Notes: generated from the letters alone by a model not told the origin. DNA of 64,000 bases from Polyangiaceae bacterium (GCA_022842465.1 JALHPN010000009.1:1-64000), one strand, 5' to 3'. Shown: positions 46,416 through 61,794, numbered from the stretch's first letter. Translations and numbers: made by a program.

Positions 46416-47648
46416 ATGCGGAAGCGAGTCATCGTCATTGGTGGATCCGTAGGCGGACTGCTCGCCGCGCATCATTTCCTCCAGCTCGGTGACTGGGAGG
46501 TGGAGGTCTACGAGCGCGCCAAGGGCGACCTCGCGGGCCGCGGCGCGGGCATCGGAACGCACGACGCGCTGTACGACGTGATGGGGCGGCTCGAGATGCC
46601 GCTCGACGCTTCCGTGGGCGTCTCGACCCGCTCGTACCTCTGCGTCGACCGAGAGCCGACCTTCCGTCACGAGATCGAGCTCGGCCGTGAGCGGGTGATG
46701 GCGTCTTGGACGCGCATCTACAGGCTCCTGCGCGATCGCTTTCCGACGTCGAAGTATCACGCAGGCGTCCCGTTGACGCGTCTCGAGAGCGCCGAGGACG
46801 GCGTCGTCGCGACCTTCGCGGACGGGACGTCACGCGAGGCGGACCTGCTCGTCGGTGCGGACGGCCTCCGGTCCACGGTCCGGGAGCGGCTCCTCCCTGG
46901 CGTGGACCCCGTCTATGCGGGATGCGTCGCCTGGCGGGCGACCGTCCCCGAGCGCGACGTGCCCGTGCACCTCCGCGGGAGCTACGCGTTCTGCGTCGCG
47001 GAGAACGAGCTCGCGCTCGCGTATCCGATCGCGTCCGCCGAGGGCCAGACGGGCCCGGGCGAGCGCCTCAGCAACCTCGTCTGGTACCGCGTCGTCGACC
47101 CGGCGAAGCTCGCCGAGCTCCTGACGGACCGTCATGGCACGCGCCACGACCTCAGCATCCCGCCACCGCTCGTCCGGCCGGCGGTCATCGAGGAGGCGTC
47201 CGCCGCCGCGCGCGAGCTGCTCGCGCCCGAGCTCGCCGAGATCTTCACGCGCTCGGCCCAGCCGTTCCTCCAGGCGATCTACGACCTGACGGTCCCGCGC
47301 ATGACGGTCGGACGCGCCGTGCTCCTCGGTGACGCGGCGTTCGTCGCTCGTCCGCACGTCGGCGCCGGCGTGACGAAGGCCGCGCTGGATGCCGTCTGCC
47401 TCGCGGAGAGCGTGCGCACGCACGCGCCCGACATGCCGCGCGCGCTCGCCGCATACGACGAGGAGCGCTCCCTGTTCGGCAAGCAGATCGTCGCGCGCGC
47501 GCGCCGGATGGGACAGATGTCGCTCGACGGTCGGACACGAACGAACGAAGAGCGCGCCGTCCACTGTGAACGCGTCGTTCGCGACTACATCAGCTCGTAC
47601 AAGGACCTGATGAGTCTCTCGGCGACCAACCGCACGTCGCCCGCTTGA
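46416..47648 (+). CDS. FAD-dependent aromatic-type monooxygenase
   Basis: 410 residues. Rossmann FAD motif GGSVGG (9-14), then VYERAKGDLAGRGAGIG, the DG motif GADGLRSTVRE and the GD motif LLGDAAFVARPHVGAGVTKAALDA. This matches class A flavin monooxygenases, closest in pattern to 2,6-dihydroxypyridine 3-monooxygenase-like members. It hydroxylates an electron-rich ring or similar substrate with NAD(P)H. The ATG has a good GGAGGTGA at 46403-46410. It lies 22 bp before the megasynthase gene and is almost certainly co-transcribed, so it is a likely tailoring or precursor enzyme of the cluster. Confidence 0.88.
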   Translation: MRKRVIVIGGSVGGLLAAHHFLQLGDWEVEVYERAKGDLAGRGAGIGTHDALYDVMGRLEMPLDASVGVSTRSYLCVDREPTFRHEIELGRERVMASWTRIYRLLRDRFPTSKYHAGVPLTRLESAEDGVVATFADGTSREADLLVGADGLRSTVRERLLPGVDPVYAGCVAWRATVPERDVPVHLRGSYAFCVAENELALAYPIASAEGQTGPGERLSNLVWYRVVDPAKLAELLTDRHGTRHDLSIPPPLVRPAVIEEASAAARELLAPELAEIFTRSAQPFLQAIYDLTVPRMTVGRAVLLGDAAFVARPHVGAGVTKAALDAVCLAESVRTHAPDMPRALAAYDEERSLFGKQIVARARRMGQMSLDGRTRTNEERAVHCERVVRDYISSYKDLMSLSATNRTSPA

Positions 47649-47658
47649 ACCGGTGAAC

Positions 47659-47663
47659 CGAGG
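47659..47663 (+). promoter_or_regulatory. Ribosome-binding site deciding the megasynthase start
   Basis: GAGGA lies 7 nt before the ATG at 47671. The in-frame GTG at 47653 has no such element, so the ATG is preferred. Confidence 0.55.
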
Positions 47664-47670
47664 ACCGAAG

Positions 47671-54165
<6,495 letters not shown>

Positions 54166-54221
54166 CTCTGGAGCACGGGGACCGCGACACGAGAAGAGCG
54201 GCATGATACGAATGCTCGAAG

Positions 54222-54518
54222 ATGGCGAGGCTCAGGTCTTCCGATCGAAACGTTCGCCACCAGCGTCGACGGCGACTCGTGGTGGGCGGCGGACTGTCAG
54301 CCGGCATCCTCCTCGCGGCCTGTCAGCTCATCGTGGATCCGGACCCTTCTCTCGTGCCCGATCCCGATAGCGCAGCTCCGCAGCAGAACCTCATCCCGGA
54401 CGGCACGACCTTCGACCCCAGCCGTCTCTCCGAATCCGATGCGCAGACCGACGCGGCCGACGCCGCACCGAGCGACGCCGCTGCCGACGGAGACGTGACC
54501 GCCGCCAACGACACCTGA
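54222..54518 (+). CDS. Small acidic lipoprotein
   Basis: 98 residues. An Arg-rich N-region (RHQRRRR), a hydrophobic segment and lipobox LLAAC give a lipoprotein signal. The mature part is Asp/Ala/Pro-rich, low complexity and probably disordered (SDAQTDAADAAPSDAAADGD). No family is recognised. It lies 56 bp after the megasynthase and is followed by a hairpin at 54561-54582. Confidence 0.65.
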   Translation: MARLRSSDRNVRHQRRRRLVVGGGLSAGILLAACQLIVDPDPSLVPDPDSAAPQQNLIPDGTTFDPSRLSESDAQTDAADAAPSDAAADGDVTAANDT

Positions 54519-54560
54519 GAATCGAGAGCCGAGGAGCCGCCCAGCGAGCTCCGGAGCGAC

Positions 54561-54582
54561 GCGCAGACCCGACGGGCTGCGC
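54561..54582 (+). terminator. Hairpin after the small lipoprotein gene
   Basis: GCGCAG...CTGCGC with additional inner CC/GG pairing, 42 bp after the stop. Moderate stem, no T-run. Confidence 0.4.
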
Positions 54583-54604
54583 CTACAGAGGATTACCGAG
54601 TCGC

Positions 54605-54621
54605 TCGCGCATCATGCGCGA
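54605..54621. promoter_or_regulatory. 17-bp perfect palindrome upstream of the Cys-rich lipoprotein gene
   Basis: TCGCGCAT-C-ATGCGCGA, 8-bp arms about one central base, 60 bp before the ATG at 54681. A TATTAT element at 54642-54647 is a candidate -10 box in unusually AT-rich DNA for this window. The palindrome is placed as an operator would be. Confidence 0.45.
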
Positions 54622-54680
54622 CGCTCACGAGACGAGCCGATTATTATCGCGGTCGAGGTGACCATGATACTGGTGAGGGC

Positions 54681-56120
54681 ATGATGAAGGGGCTTACGCT
54701 AAAGCGTTCTCTGCTCGCGGTCAGCGCGGTGTGCGTCGCAGGGATCGGGGGTTTGGTGAACTGCGCCAGCGACGAGGACACGTCGGTGGTGATCGTCACG
54801 AATTGCAACCTCGCGTCGCTTCGCGCGACCGACGTGAGCGAAGCAACCGTGAAGACCTATCACGACACTGCTTCCGAGTTCCTCCGGGAAACCGAGCAGC
54901 TCATCGAGGCGATCAAGACGGAGTGCAACACCATGAACGCCGCGCTCGGTCTGCCGACCGGCGCGACCATGAAGGCCGCGTGCAACACCATCGCGGCCCG
55001 GGTGAAGGCGGCGAACGACCTCATCCCCGTCCCTGACGGTGGGTTCCCGGTCGGGACCGTTCCGGCACCGTGGGTCAGCGTGCGGTTCGCGGACGACTGC
55101 ATCCCGGACCCGAACGCCGAGCGCACGTGCATCGACGGCTGCTCGGGCAAGCCGGCCTGCGATCAGGCCGCGGCATGTCCCCCGGATCAGCGCGTAGGTA
55201 CGTGCAGCGGTGAGTGCACGGGCCTCTGCTTCGAGCAAGGGGTCGCGGCCGGCAGCTGCGTCGGCGCGTGCGAAGGCCGGACGGAGATGGGCTTCACGGA
55301 TGCGGGGGCGCCCCCGCAGTGCGCCGGCGTCTGCGAAGGCACCTGCGCCGCCAACGCGTGGACGGGCAACTGCGCCGCGGGCTGCACTGCCGGCTTCGTC
55401 GGCCTCTGTGCCGGGACCTGTACGGGCGTCTGCGAGGGCGCTCCGATCAACGTCCAGGACAACGACGCCGGCGCCGACGCCGGTCCGATGCCCCCGCCGA
55501 CGAACGCGGACGGCAACTGCAAGGGCGTCTGCCGCGGCCAGTGCAGCTCGAACGCGAGCGGCTCGTGCACGGCACGATGCCAGGGAGCCTTCGCGGGCGG
55601 TGCTTGTGGCAACTGCGTCGGCACGTGCATCTCCACGTCGCAGGCGTCGGTCCAGGACCTGACGCGCTGCACCGGCTCCTGTACCTCGTCGAAGGCGACC
55701 TGCCCTGGAACGTGCACGGGAGCGTGCTCGAACTCGGCGCCGGGCTTCGCCTGCAAGGTCGGCCTGAACTGCGATGCGAACGATCAGTGCAAGCGGGCCT
55801 GCCGCCTGAAGGGGCTCTTCGCGTCCAAGTGCGACGCGCCTCCCTCGGTCGAGGTCCGGGCCGCGGGCGACGCGCTCCTGCTCGACGTCTTCACGAAGCA
55901 CGGTCCTGCCTTCGCGAAGCTCGTGAAGGAAGTCTCCCAGCTCCGCTTCGCGGTGCTCGATCTCGCGGACCGCACCACGGGTGACTTCGAGAAGATCGGC
56001 GTCGTTCGTCTCGCAGCGTTCAAGTGCGTGGACGAGGGCAAGGACGTCTACCGTCGAGCGCAGGCGAACTACAACGAGCTCGTAAGCGTATCGAAGACCA
56101 TCCAGGGTACGGCGTACTGA
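54681..56120 (+). CDS. Cysteine-rich lipoprotein with C-x3-C-x3-C repeats
   Basis: 479 residues. A signal peptide ends in a lipobox-like LVNC (C28). Residues 30-135 are helical with few Cys. Residues 140-384 hold 36 Cys, mostly in triplets spaced C-x3-C-x3-C with Gly and Thr between (CSGECTGLC, CAGVCEGTC, CAGTCTGVC, CKGVCRGQC, CPGTCTGAC). The last 95 residues are again helical (FAKLVKEVSQLRFAVLDLAD). No known domain fits. It must be exported and could form a disulfide rod or bind metal; a multicopper oxidase is encoded 4 kb downstream. No CxxCH haem motif is present. Confidence 0.8.
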   Translation: MMKGLTLKRSLLAVSAVCVAGIGGLVNCASDEDTSVVIVTNCNLASLRATDVSEATVKTYHDTASEFLRETEQLIEAIKTECNTMNAALGLPTGATMKAACNTIAARVKAANDLIPVPDGGFPVGTVPAPWVSVRFADDCIPDPNAERTCIDGCSGKPACDQAAACPPDQRVGTCSGECTGLCFEQGVAAGSCVGACEGRTEMGFTDAGAPPQCAGVCEGTCAANAWTGNCAAGCTAGFVGLCAGTCTGVCEGAPINVQDNDAGADAGPMPPPTNADGNCKGVCRGQCSSNASGSCTARCQGAFAGGACGNCVGTCISTSQASVQDLTRCTGSCTSSKATCPGTCTGACSNSAPGFACKVGLNCDANDQCKRACRLKGLFASKCDAPPSVEVRAAGDALLLDVFTKHGPAFAKLVKEVSQLRFAVLDLADRTTGDFEKIGVVRLAAFKCVDEGKDVYRRAQANYNELVSVSKTIQGTAY

Positions 56121-56140
56121 GCCACCTTTCCTATCTCCTG

Positions 56141-56146
56141 AAGGAG
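56141..56146 (+). promoter_or_regulatory. Ribosome-binding site deciding the GTG start at 56153
   Basis: AAGGAG lies 6 nt before the GTG at 56153 and fixes the start just ahead of the signal peptide. Confidence 0.7.
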
Positions 56147-56152
56147 CGGCAA

Positions 56153-57853
56153 GTGTTGAAGAATTTCTTGCGTTACGGTTCGGCGCTCGTCCTGAGCAGT
56201 CTCGCGGTCGCGTGTGTGGCGTTGACAGATGGGACCTCTTCCCAGTGTCGCTCCCAAGAGGACTGCCTCGCACGCGGGCCGGAGTTCGCGAATACGACCT
56301 GCACAACGGCTCGCGTATGCGAGAAGATCCAGGTCGAGTCCCAGAGCTGTTCGACCAATCGAGAATGTCTCGAACGGAACAACGGGGTCCCGTCTCTCTG
56401 CCGGAAGAGTGACGGCAAGTGCACGCAGCTCCTCTCGGCGGAGTGCGGGACCTTCCTTGGAGATCAGTCCGTTCTCACGGACGACAATACGATCTTCTTC
56501 GGGATGACGACGCTCACGAACCTCAACGGCGTCTTCAACATCAACGGCGTCGCGCTCGCCGTCGACGAGATCACGAGGACGACGGGCGGCCTGCCGCCGG
56601 TGCAGCCAGGCGGCCCCCGTCGCCCGATCGTCACCGTCGTCTGCACGTCCGACGCGGCGCAGAACGGCGCCACGCTCAACGACGCGATCCGTCAGACGCA
56701 GCACCTCGCGAGCATCCCGGTCACCGGGCTGTTCGGTCCGCTGTCGTCGGCGAGCATCCTCGAGCAGCTCACGCAGGTCGTGATCCCTGCCGGGATCCCG
56801 ACGATGACGACGGGCGTGCAGGTCGGCGTCTCGAACCTCGCCGACAACGATCTCGTCTTCCGCACGGTCATGAACGAGGACTCGAGCGTCGGGCTCCTCG
56901 CGTCGTGGATCACGAACCACGCGCAGCCGGCAGCGCTCGCGGCGGGCGTGCTCCTCGACGGTGAGCCGATGCGCGTCGCGATGGCCCTGTCGAACGACAA
57001 CTTCGGCATCGGCTACAACGGCCTCTTCACGCGCTCTGGCGTGACCTTCAACGGCAAGGACCTCCAGACGAACCTCGCCGAGGGCACGTTCAAGCTCGTC
57101 GACGTCGGTGACATCCAGGACGTCATCCGTCAGCCCGACGCGTACCAGAAGACGGCGTCGGCCATCCGGCAGCTCCAGGAGTACAAGCCGCACGTCATCA
57201 TCTGGGCGGTGCCGCCCCAGAGCGCGGGCGCCCTCTTCGGGCCCGCGAACCGCACCTGGCCGGTCGGCACCGAAGTGCCTGTCCAGTTCTGGGGCAGCTC
57301 GGGCGGCAACGCCCTCGCGCAGGCCGCGATGTTCGCGCTCCCGGCGGCGGTGGCGGAGAAGCTACGCACGCGCTTCTTCGTCCCCTTCAACCTCCCGGTG
57401 GGCTTCGTCCAGGAGGACGCGAACACGTTCGACGCGACGCTCAAGCTCTTCAGGCCCGAGCTCGCGACGTCGGTCATCGGCGACAAGGCTTGGGCCGCGT
57501 ACGATGCGATGTACCTGTTCGCGTACGCGATCGCATCCCTCGGGCCGGAGCCGCTCACGGGCGCGAACATCTCGAAGGCCGTTCGGAAGCTCGGCGTCGG
57601 AGAGGTCGTCAAGTGGGGGCCCACCGATCTCGCGCGCGGCATGGCGCTCGTGACCTCGGGCCAGACGATCGACTACCACGGCGTCTTCGGCACCTATCAC
57701 TTCGACGCGAACGGCGACCACCCGGGGTCGGCAGAGCTGTCCTGCTTCAACGCGACCACGGCCACGCCGCCGCGCACGCTGAAGCGTCTCGGCTACGCCT
57801 ACAACGACGCGTCGAAGTCGACGACCGGCGCCCCGCCGACGGCGTGCCCGTGA
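56153..57853 (+). CDS. Cys-rich lipoprotein with periplasmic-binding-protein (type 1) fold
   Basis: 566 residues from a GTG with AAGGAG ahead of it. Lipobox SLAVAC (C21). Residues 30-100 carry nine Cys in a compact disulfide module (CRSQEDC, CTTARVC, CSTNREC, SLCRKSDGKC). From about 115 the sequence follows a branched-chain amino-acid-type ligand-binding protein: an amino-terminal lobe with IVTVVCTSDAAQNG, ASIPVTGLFGPLSSASILEQL, VAMALSNDNFGIGYNGLF and PVQFWGSSGGNALAQAAMFALP, and KAWAAYDAMYLFAYAIASLG in the second lobe. No permease or ATPase gene is near, so uptake is unproven; it may be a ligand sensor or scavenger. Confidence 0.8.
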   Translation: MLKNFLRYGSALVLSSLAVACVALTDGTSSQCRSQEDCLARGPEFANTTCTTARVCEKIQVESQSCSTNRECLERNNGVPSLCRKSDGKCTQLLSAECGTFLGDQSVLTDDNTIFFGMTTLTNLNGVFNINGVALAVDEITRTTGGLPPVQPGGPRRPIVTVVCTSDAAQNGATLNDAIRQTQHLASIPVTGLFGPLSSASILEQLTQVVIPAGIPTMTTGVQVGVSNLADNDLVFRTVMNEDSSVGLLASWITNHAQPAALAAGVLLDGEPMRVAMALSNDNFGIGYNGLFTRSGVTFNGKDLQTNLAEGTFKLVDVGDIQDVIRQPDAYQKTASAIRQLQEYKPHVIIWAVPPQSAGALFGPANRTWPVGTEVPVQFWGSSGGNALAQAAMFALPAAVAEKLRTRFFVPFNLPVGFVQEDANTFDATLKLFRPELATSVIGDKAWAAYDAMYLFAYAIASLGPEPLTGANISKAVRKLGVGEVVKWGPTDLARGMALVTSGQTIDYHGVFGTYHFDANGDHPGSAELSCFNATTATPPRTLKRLGYAYNDASKSTTGAPPTACP

Positions 57854-57866
57854 CCGACTCCGCCGC

Positions 57867-59099
57867 GTGAGCTCGGGGACGGCCGACGCGGCCAGTGGGC
57901 GGCGTCACGCGATCGTGAGCGTGACGCTGCTCATCGTCTGTCAGAGCTTCCAGTCCCTCGCGGTCGGCGGCATCGCGCTCTTCCTGCCGCTCATCCGCTC
58001 GGATCTCTCGATCACGTTCGCGCAGGGCGGCATGCTGTCGGGCGCTGCCACGCTGACCTACGGCGCAGGTCAGATCCCCGCGGGGCTGCTCTGCCAGAAG
58101 TACGGCGCGAAGAACCTCTTCGCGATTGGCCTCGCGGGCGCTCTCGCGCTCTCGTTCAACCTCGCCCGCATCACGACGTTCGAGGGCGCGCTCCTCAACC
58201 AGCTCCTCTCAGGGGCCTTTCGCGCTCTCCTCTTTTCCCCCGGCGTCGTGCTCATCACGTCCTGGTTTCCGCCCAACCGGCGGGCGACGGCGATGGGCCT
58301 CTTCGTCATCGGCGGGATGTCGGGGAATCTGTTCCTGTCGCTCGGCGGGCCGGCCCTCATCGGGCCGTTCGGCTGGCGTAAGCTCTTCATGGGCTTCGCC
58401 GTCGCCGGGTTCGTGATGGCGGCGCTGTTCCAGGTCTTCGGCAGCGAGCGTCGAGACGGGCTCGTCCGGCAGGATCTCTCCTTCCGGCAAGCGGTCATCC
58501 TGATGACCCACCGGATCATGTGGTTGTGCGGCGGCCTCCAGTTCCTCCGCTTCGGCGTCGTGACGGCCTTCAACTTCTGGCTCCCGTCGTTCCTCGTCGC
58601 CGATCGCGGACTGACCATCGCGCAGGCGGGCTGGATCACGGCGATGAGCGCGGCCTTGACGGCGGGGTCGAACGCGCTCGGCGGCTACGTCTCGGACCGC
58701 CTCCGGAACCCGCCTCTCGTCATCGGCGTCTCCATCGCCGCGCTCGGCTGTACGGCAGCCATCCTACCGGCGACGACCTCCATGGCCGGCCTCCTCGTGG
58801 TCGTCGCCGTGAATGCCGTGTTCCTGCAATTCTACTTCGGACCGCTCTTCCACGTCCCTGTCGAGGTGTTGGGAGTCCGGACGGTGGGCGTGTCGACGGG
58901 CGTGAGCAACGTGTTCGCGAACGTCGGGGCGCTCGTCTTCGCGCTCCTCCTCGGCATCGTGCGGGACAAGTCGGGCTCGTTCACGCTCGGGTTCGCGAGC
59001 ATCACGGTCACGTGTGTGTTGGGTGTCCTCTTGACGGTCGCGATGGCGCGCACACGTGCGCGAGCGCTCGCCGGCCTGCGCGTCGAAGACGAGACGTAG
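57867..59099 (+). CDS. MFS transporter
   Basis: 410 residues with twelve predicted membrane helices. The N-terminal half shows the major-facilitator pattern (YGAGQIPAGLLCQKYGAKNLFAIGL between helices 2 and 3; SWFPPNRRATAMGLFVIGGMSGN). The second half mirrors it (GGYVSDRLRNPPLVIG). GTG start, 13 bp after the previous stop. In the cluster it is the likely exporter of the metabolite, though substrate class cannot be read from sequence. Confidence 0.9.
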   Translation: MSSGTADAASGRRHAIVSVTLLIVCQSFQSLAVGGIALFLPLIRSDLSITFAQGGMLSGAATLTYGAGQIPAGLLCQKYGAKNLFAIGLAGALALSFNLARITTFEGALLNQLLSGAFRALLFSPGVVLITSWFPPNRRATAMGLFVIGGMSGNLFLSLGGPALIGPFGWRKLFMGFAVAGFVMAALFQVFGSERRDGLVRQDLSFRQAVILMTHRIMWLCGGLQFLRFGVVTAFNFWLPSFLVADRGLTIAQAGWITAMSAALTAGSNALGGYVSDRLRNPPLVIGVSIAALGCTAAILPATTSMAGLLVVVAVNAVFLQFYFGPLFHVPVEVLGVRTVGVSTGVSNVFANVGALVFALLLGIVRDKSGSFTLGFASITVTCVLGVLLTVAMARTRARALAGLRVEDET

Positions 59100-59130
59100 A
59101 GACCACCGAGAAGGGGCTGTTGCTCTGTTG

Positions 59131-59161
59131 GTGGCAATCCCCTAGCGTCAGAGGTTGCCAC
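59131..59161. promoter_or_regulatory. Inverted repeat between the MFS and hydroxylase genes
   Basis: GTGGCAA (59131-59137) and TTGCCAC (59155-59161) form a 7-bp perfect dyad, extendable with mismatches into the flanking C-rich/G-rich bases. It lies 40 bp before the next ATG and may be an operator or weak terminator. Confidence 0.4.
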
Positions 59162-59200
59162 TTCTCTGCGTTCTCCTCCGTCGCCGCAAAGAGGAAGTCC

Positions 59201-60145
59201 ATGAAGACCTCGCGTCTGACAGCCGACGAATCCCTGCCGCTCCTCGTGACGCCCGCTGCGCCGGACGAGGACATCATGAGCCTCGACGTGAGCGAGCTCC
59301 GACGCTTGCTGCGTGAGAACGGTGCGCTGCTCTTCCGCGGATACGGCATCGATTCGCCGGCGCGGTTCTCCGCGTTCTGCGCGCGCATCTCGGACAAGCT
59401 GCTCGACTACACCGAGCGCTCGACGCCGCGCAGCGTGGTCGAGGGCCAAGTCTACACGTCGACGGACTACCCGGCCGACCAGCACATCCCTATGCACTGC
59501 GAGATGGCGTACTCGCGAAAGTGGCCTCGCATCGTCTGGTTCTACTCGCATGTCGCGGCGACCGAGGGAGGCGAGACTCCCCTCTGCGACGCTCGCAAGG
59601 TGTACGCGCGCGTCCCGCAGTCGATTCGCGAGCGCTTCGAGAAGGACGGCGTCATGTACGTACGCAACTTCCGCAAGGGCATCGGACTCCCCTGGCAAGA
59701 GGTCTACGGGGTGAAGACGCAGGCGGAGCTCGAGCGCTACTGCACGGCGCACGAGATCGACTTCGAGTGGAAGCCCGACGGCGTCCTCCAGACACGCGCG
59801 CGCGCGCAGGCGACCATCCGCCACCCCGAGACGGGGGAGGCGGTCTGGTTCAATCAGGCCCATCTCTTCCATTTCACGAGCCTGCCCGGTCCGACGCGTC
59901 AGGCGCTGCTCTCGGCCTTCGGCGAGCAGGGCATGCCGCGCAACGCTCTCTACGGCGACGGCACGCCGATCGAGGCTTCCACCATCGACGAGATCCATCG
60001 CGTGTACCGCGAGGTGGAGGTCGCGTTTCCCTGGGAGCGCGGCGACGTCGCCATGGTGGAGAACATGCTCGTCTCCCACGGCCGCCGGCCGTTCAAGGGC
60101 GAGCGCAAGACGCTGGTGGCGATGGCGGAGTCCTATCCGAGCTGA
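59201..60145 (+). CDS. SyrP-like Fe(II)/2-oxoglutarate hydroxylase (TauD family)
   Basis: 314 residues. ENGALLFRGYGI opens the jelly-roll fold. The metal site is H99-x-E101 (PMHCEMAYSRKWP) and H293 (LVSHGRRPF), with R302 for 2-oxoglutarate. The His-x-Glu form with MAYS and the following GGETPLCDARKVY are typical of SyrP-type enzymes, which hydroxylate carrier-bound amino acids in NRPS pathways. Halogenases of this fold have Ala/Gly instead of Glu, so hydroxylation is expected. ATG with GAGGAAG at 59191-59197. It is the probable tailoring enzyme for the megasynthase product. Confidence 0.88.
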   Translation: MKTSRLTADESLPLLVTPAAPDEDIMSLDVSELRRLLRENGALLFRGYGIDSPARFSAFCARISDKLLDYTERSTPRSVVEGQVYTSTDYPADQHIPMHCEMAYSRKWPRIVWFYSHVAATEGGETPLCDARKVYARVPQSIRERFEKDGVMYVRNFRKGIGLPWQEVYGVKTQAELERYCTAHEIDFEWKPDGVLQTRARAQATIRHPETGEAVWFNQAHLFHFTSLPGPTRQALLSAFGEQGMPRNALYGDGTPIEASTIDEIHRVYREVEVAFPWERGDVAMVENMLVSHGRRPFKGERKTLVAMAESYPS

Positions 60146-60151
60146 ACCAGT

Positions 60152-60201
60152 GCCGCACCGTAGCGTGCGCGAGAACCCGTGACGGGTGATGTCGGTGCGG
60201 C
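60152..60201. promoter_or_regulatory. Nested hairpin between hydroxylase and multicopper oxidase genes
   Basis: GCCGCACCG (60152-60160) pairs with CGGTGCGGC (60193-60201), enclosing ACCCGT-G-ACGGGT (60175-60187). The outer stem is nine perfect pairs. It starts 6 bp after the hydroxylase stop and could terminate that transcript or regulate the oxidase. Confidence 0.5.
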
Positions 60202-60217
60202 CGACGGCAACAGGGAT

Positions 60218-60223
60218 GTGAGG
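60218..60223 (+). promoter_or_regulatory. Ribosome-binding site deciding the oxidase start
   Basis: GTGAGG is 8 nt before the ATG at 60232 and only 2 nt before the in-frame GTG at 60226, so the ATG is preferred. Confidence 0.45.
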
Positions 60224-60231
60224 TCGTGGAC

Positions 60232-61794
60232 ATGTTCGAGAATCGTTCGACGCTGACTCGATTCTTCGCGACGGCAGGTGTGGCTGCGCTCATCGCGACC
60301 GCGTGCATCGTTCCGGAGGACGCAAGCCCCCGCGAAGAGTTCGAGATCCCGATCCCCGAGGTGCTCGAGCCGAAGCGCGACGCGGACGGCGACCATTACG
60401 ACCTGCGCCAGCAGGAGGGGCTGCAGACGCTGCTCCCGAACCGGCCGCCGTCGCGCATCCTCGGGTACAACGCCAAGTGGCCCGGTCCGACGATCGTCGC
60501 GCGCGCGAACCGTCCGACGTACGTCACGATACACAACGACCTCAACCGTCGCCTCACGACCCACAACCACGGTCTCACGGTCGAGGCGCGTTGGGACGGC
60601 CACCCGGCGGACTTCGTCATGCCGAAGACGGCGAAGACGTACCGCTATCCGAACGCCCAGCACGCGTCCACGTACTGGTACCACGACCACACGTGGCTCT
60701 CGACCGCCCGAAACGTCTGGTGGGGGCTCGCGGGGCTCTACATCATCAAGGACGATCTCTGGGACTCCCTGAACCTGCCTTCGGGCAAGTACGACGTCCC
60801 GCTGCTACTGCAGGATCGGATGTTCGAGGGGCCGGAGGGCGTCGGATACCTCGAGTCCCCGCGCAAGAGCGCGGAGGACGAGCTCGACCTCTTCTACCCC
60901 GCCGTCGGCGGCGGCGCGTACGGCGACGTCACCTGCGTGAACGGCGTGTGCAGCCACCCTGCGCCGTCGACGTACGGTCCGTTCGGCCCTCGGATGAACG
61001 TCGAGGCACGGAAGTACCTCTTCCGCCTCGTCAACGGATCGGACCACCGCATCTACCGCCTCGCCCTCCGGGAGTACAACCCGGAGCTGGTGCGCGACGT
61101 CTTCTTCACGAATTTCACGATCGTCGCGGGTGACGGGAGCTTGCTCGAGGCGCCCGTTCCCAAGAACACGCTCATGATCGGTCCGGCGGAGCGCTACGCG
61201 ATGATCGTCGACTTCTCGCGGTTCAAGGTCGGCTCGACCGTGATCATGGAGAATCTCGACCCGCCGATCGTCGGCCGGCCCATGCCCTTCGTCATGTCGT
61301 TCCACGTCACCGAGCCCGCGAAGGAGCCGGACACCTCGGTCATCCCGACGAAGATGCTGACGATCCCGCGGTTCGACCCGGCGAAGGCCGACGTGAAGCG
61401 GACGATCGTCCTCGGCAAGAGCGACGGCGACGCCGTCACGTTCCGCCAGGGCTTCGGCGGCAACAACTGGACGATCAACGAGCGGATGTACGACCCTGGC
61501 CGTATCGACTTCCAGGGCAAGCTCGGACAGACGGAGGTCTGGGACATCCTGAATCCGACGAACAACGACCACAACATCCACCTCCACCTCGTCCAGTTCC
61601 AGATCATCTCGACGAACGGAGCGATGCCTCCGCCGGAGGCCACTGGGTGGAAGGACACCGTCACGGTGCGCGCCCGCGAGAACGCGCAGATCATGCTGAA
61701 GTGGGAAGGCTACCCAGGCGTCTTCGTCTTCCACTGCCACGTCATCGGGCACGAGGACAACGCGATGATGGCCCAATACGAGATCCTGCCATGA
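60232..61794 (+). CDS. Multicopper oxidase lipoprotein (CotA/laccase-like)
   Basis: 520 residues. The signal ends in LIATAC (C25). All four copper-ligand clusters are present: H111-N-H113, H151-D-H153 (WYHDH), the HNIHLHLVQF motif, and H501-C502-H503 with H507 and M512 as type 1 copper ligands. Three cupredoxin domains are indicated. Pattern and spacing resemble CotA, bilirubin oxidase and PhsA-type enzymes, which oxidise phenols or similar donors while reducing O2 to water. It is exported and overlaps the next gene by 4 bp. In this locus it could oxidatively couple or cyclise the product, or protect against copper; this is inference. Confidence 0.92.
   Translation: MFENRSTLTRFFATAGVAALIATACIVPEDASPREEFEIPIPEVLEPKRDADGDHYDLRQQEGLQTLLPNRPPSRILGYNAKWPGPTIVARANRPTYVTIHNDLNRRLTTHNHGLTVEARWDGHPADFVMPKTAKTYRYPNAQHASTYWYHDHTWLSTARNVWWGLAGLYIIKDDLWDSLNLPSGKYDVPLLLQDRMFEGPEGVGYLESPRKSAEDELDLFYPAVGGGAYGDVTCVNGVCSHPAPSTYGPFGPRMNVEARKYLFRLVNGSDHRIYRLALREYNPELVRDVFFTNFTIVAGDGSLLEAPVPKNTLMIGPAERYAMIVDFSRFKVGSTVIMENLDPPIVGRPMPFVMSFHVTEPAKEPDTSVIPTKMLTIPRFDPAKADVKRTIVLGKSDGDAVTFRQGFGGNNWTINERMYDPGRIDFQGKLGQTEVWDILNPTNNDHNIHLHLVQFQIISTNGAMPPPEATGWKDTVTVRARENAQIMLKWEGYPGVFVFHCHVIGHEDNAMMAQYEILP

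Noticed and set aside
59201-60145. Halogenase rather than hydroxylase for the SyrP-like protein
   Set aside because: The metal motif is His-x-Glu, whereas non-haem iron halogenases have Ala or Gly in place of the acidic residue.
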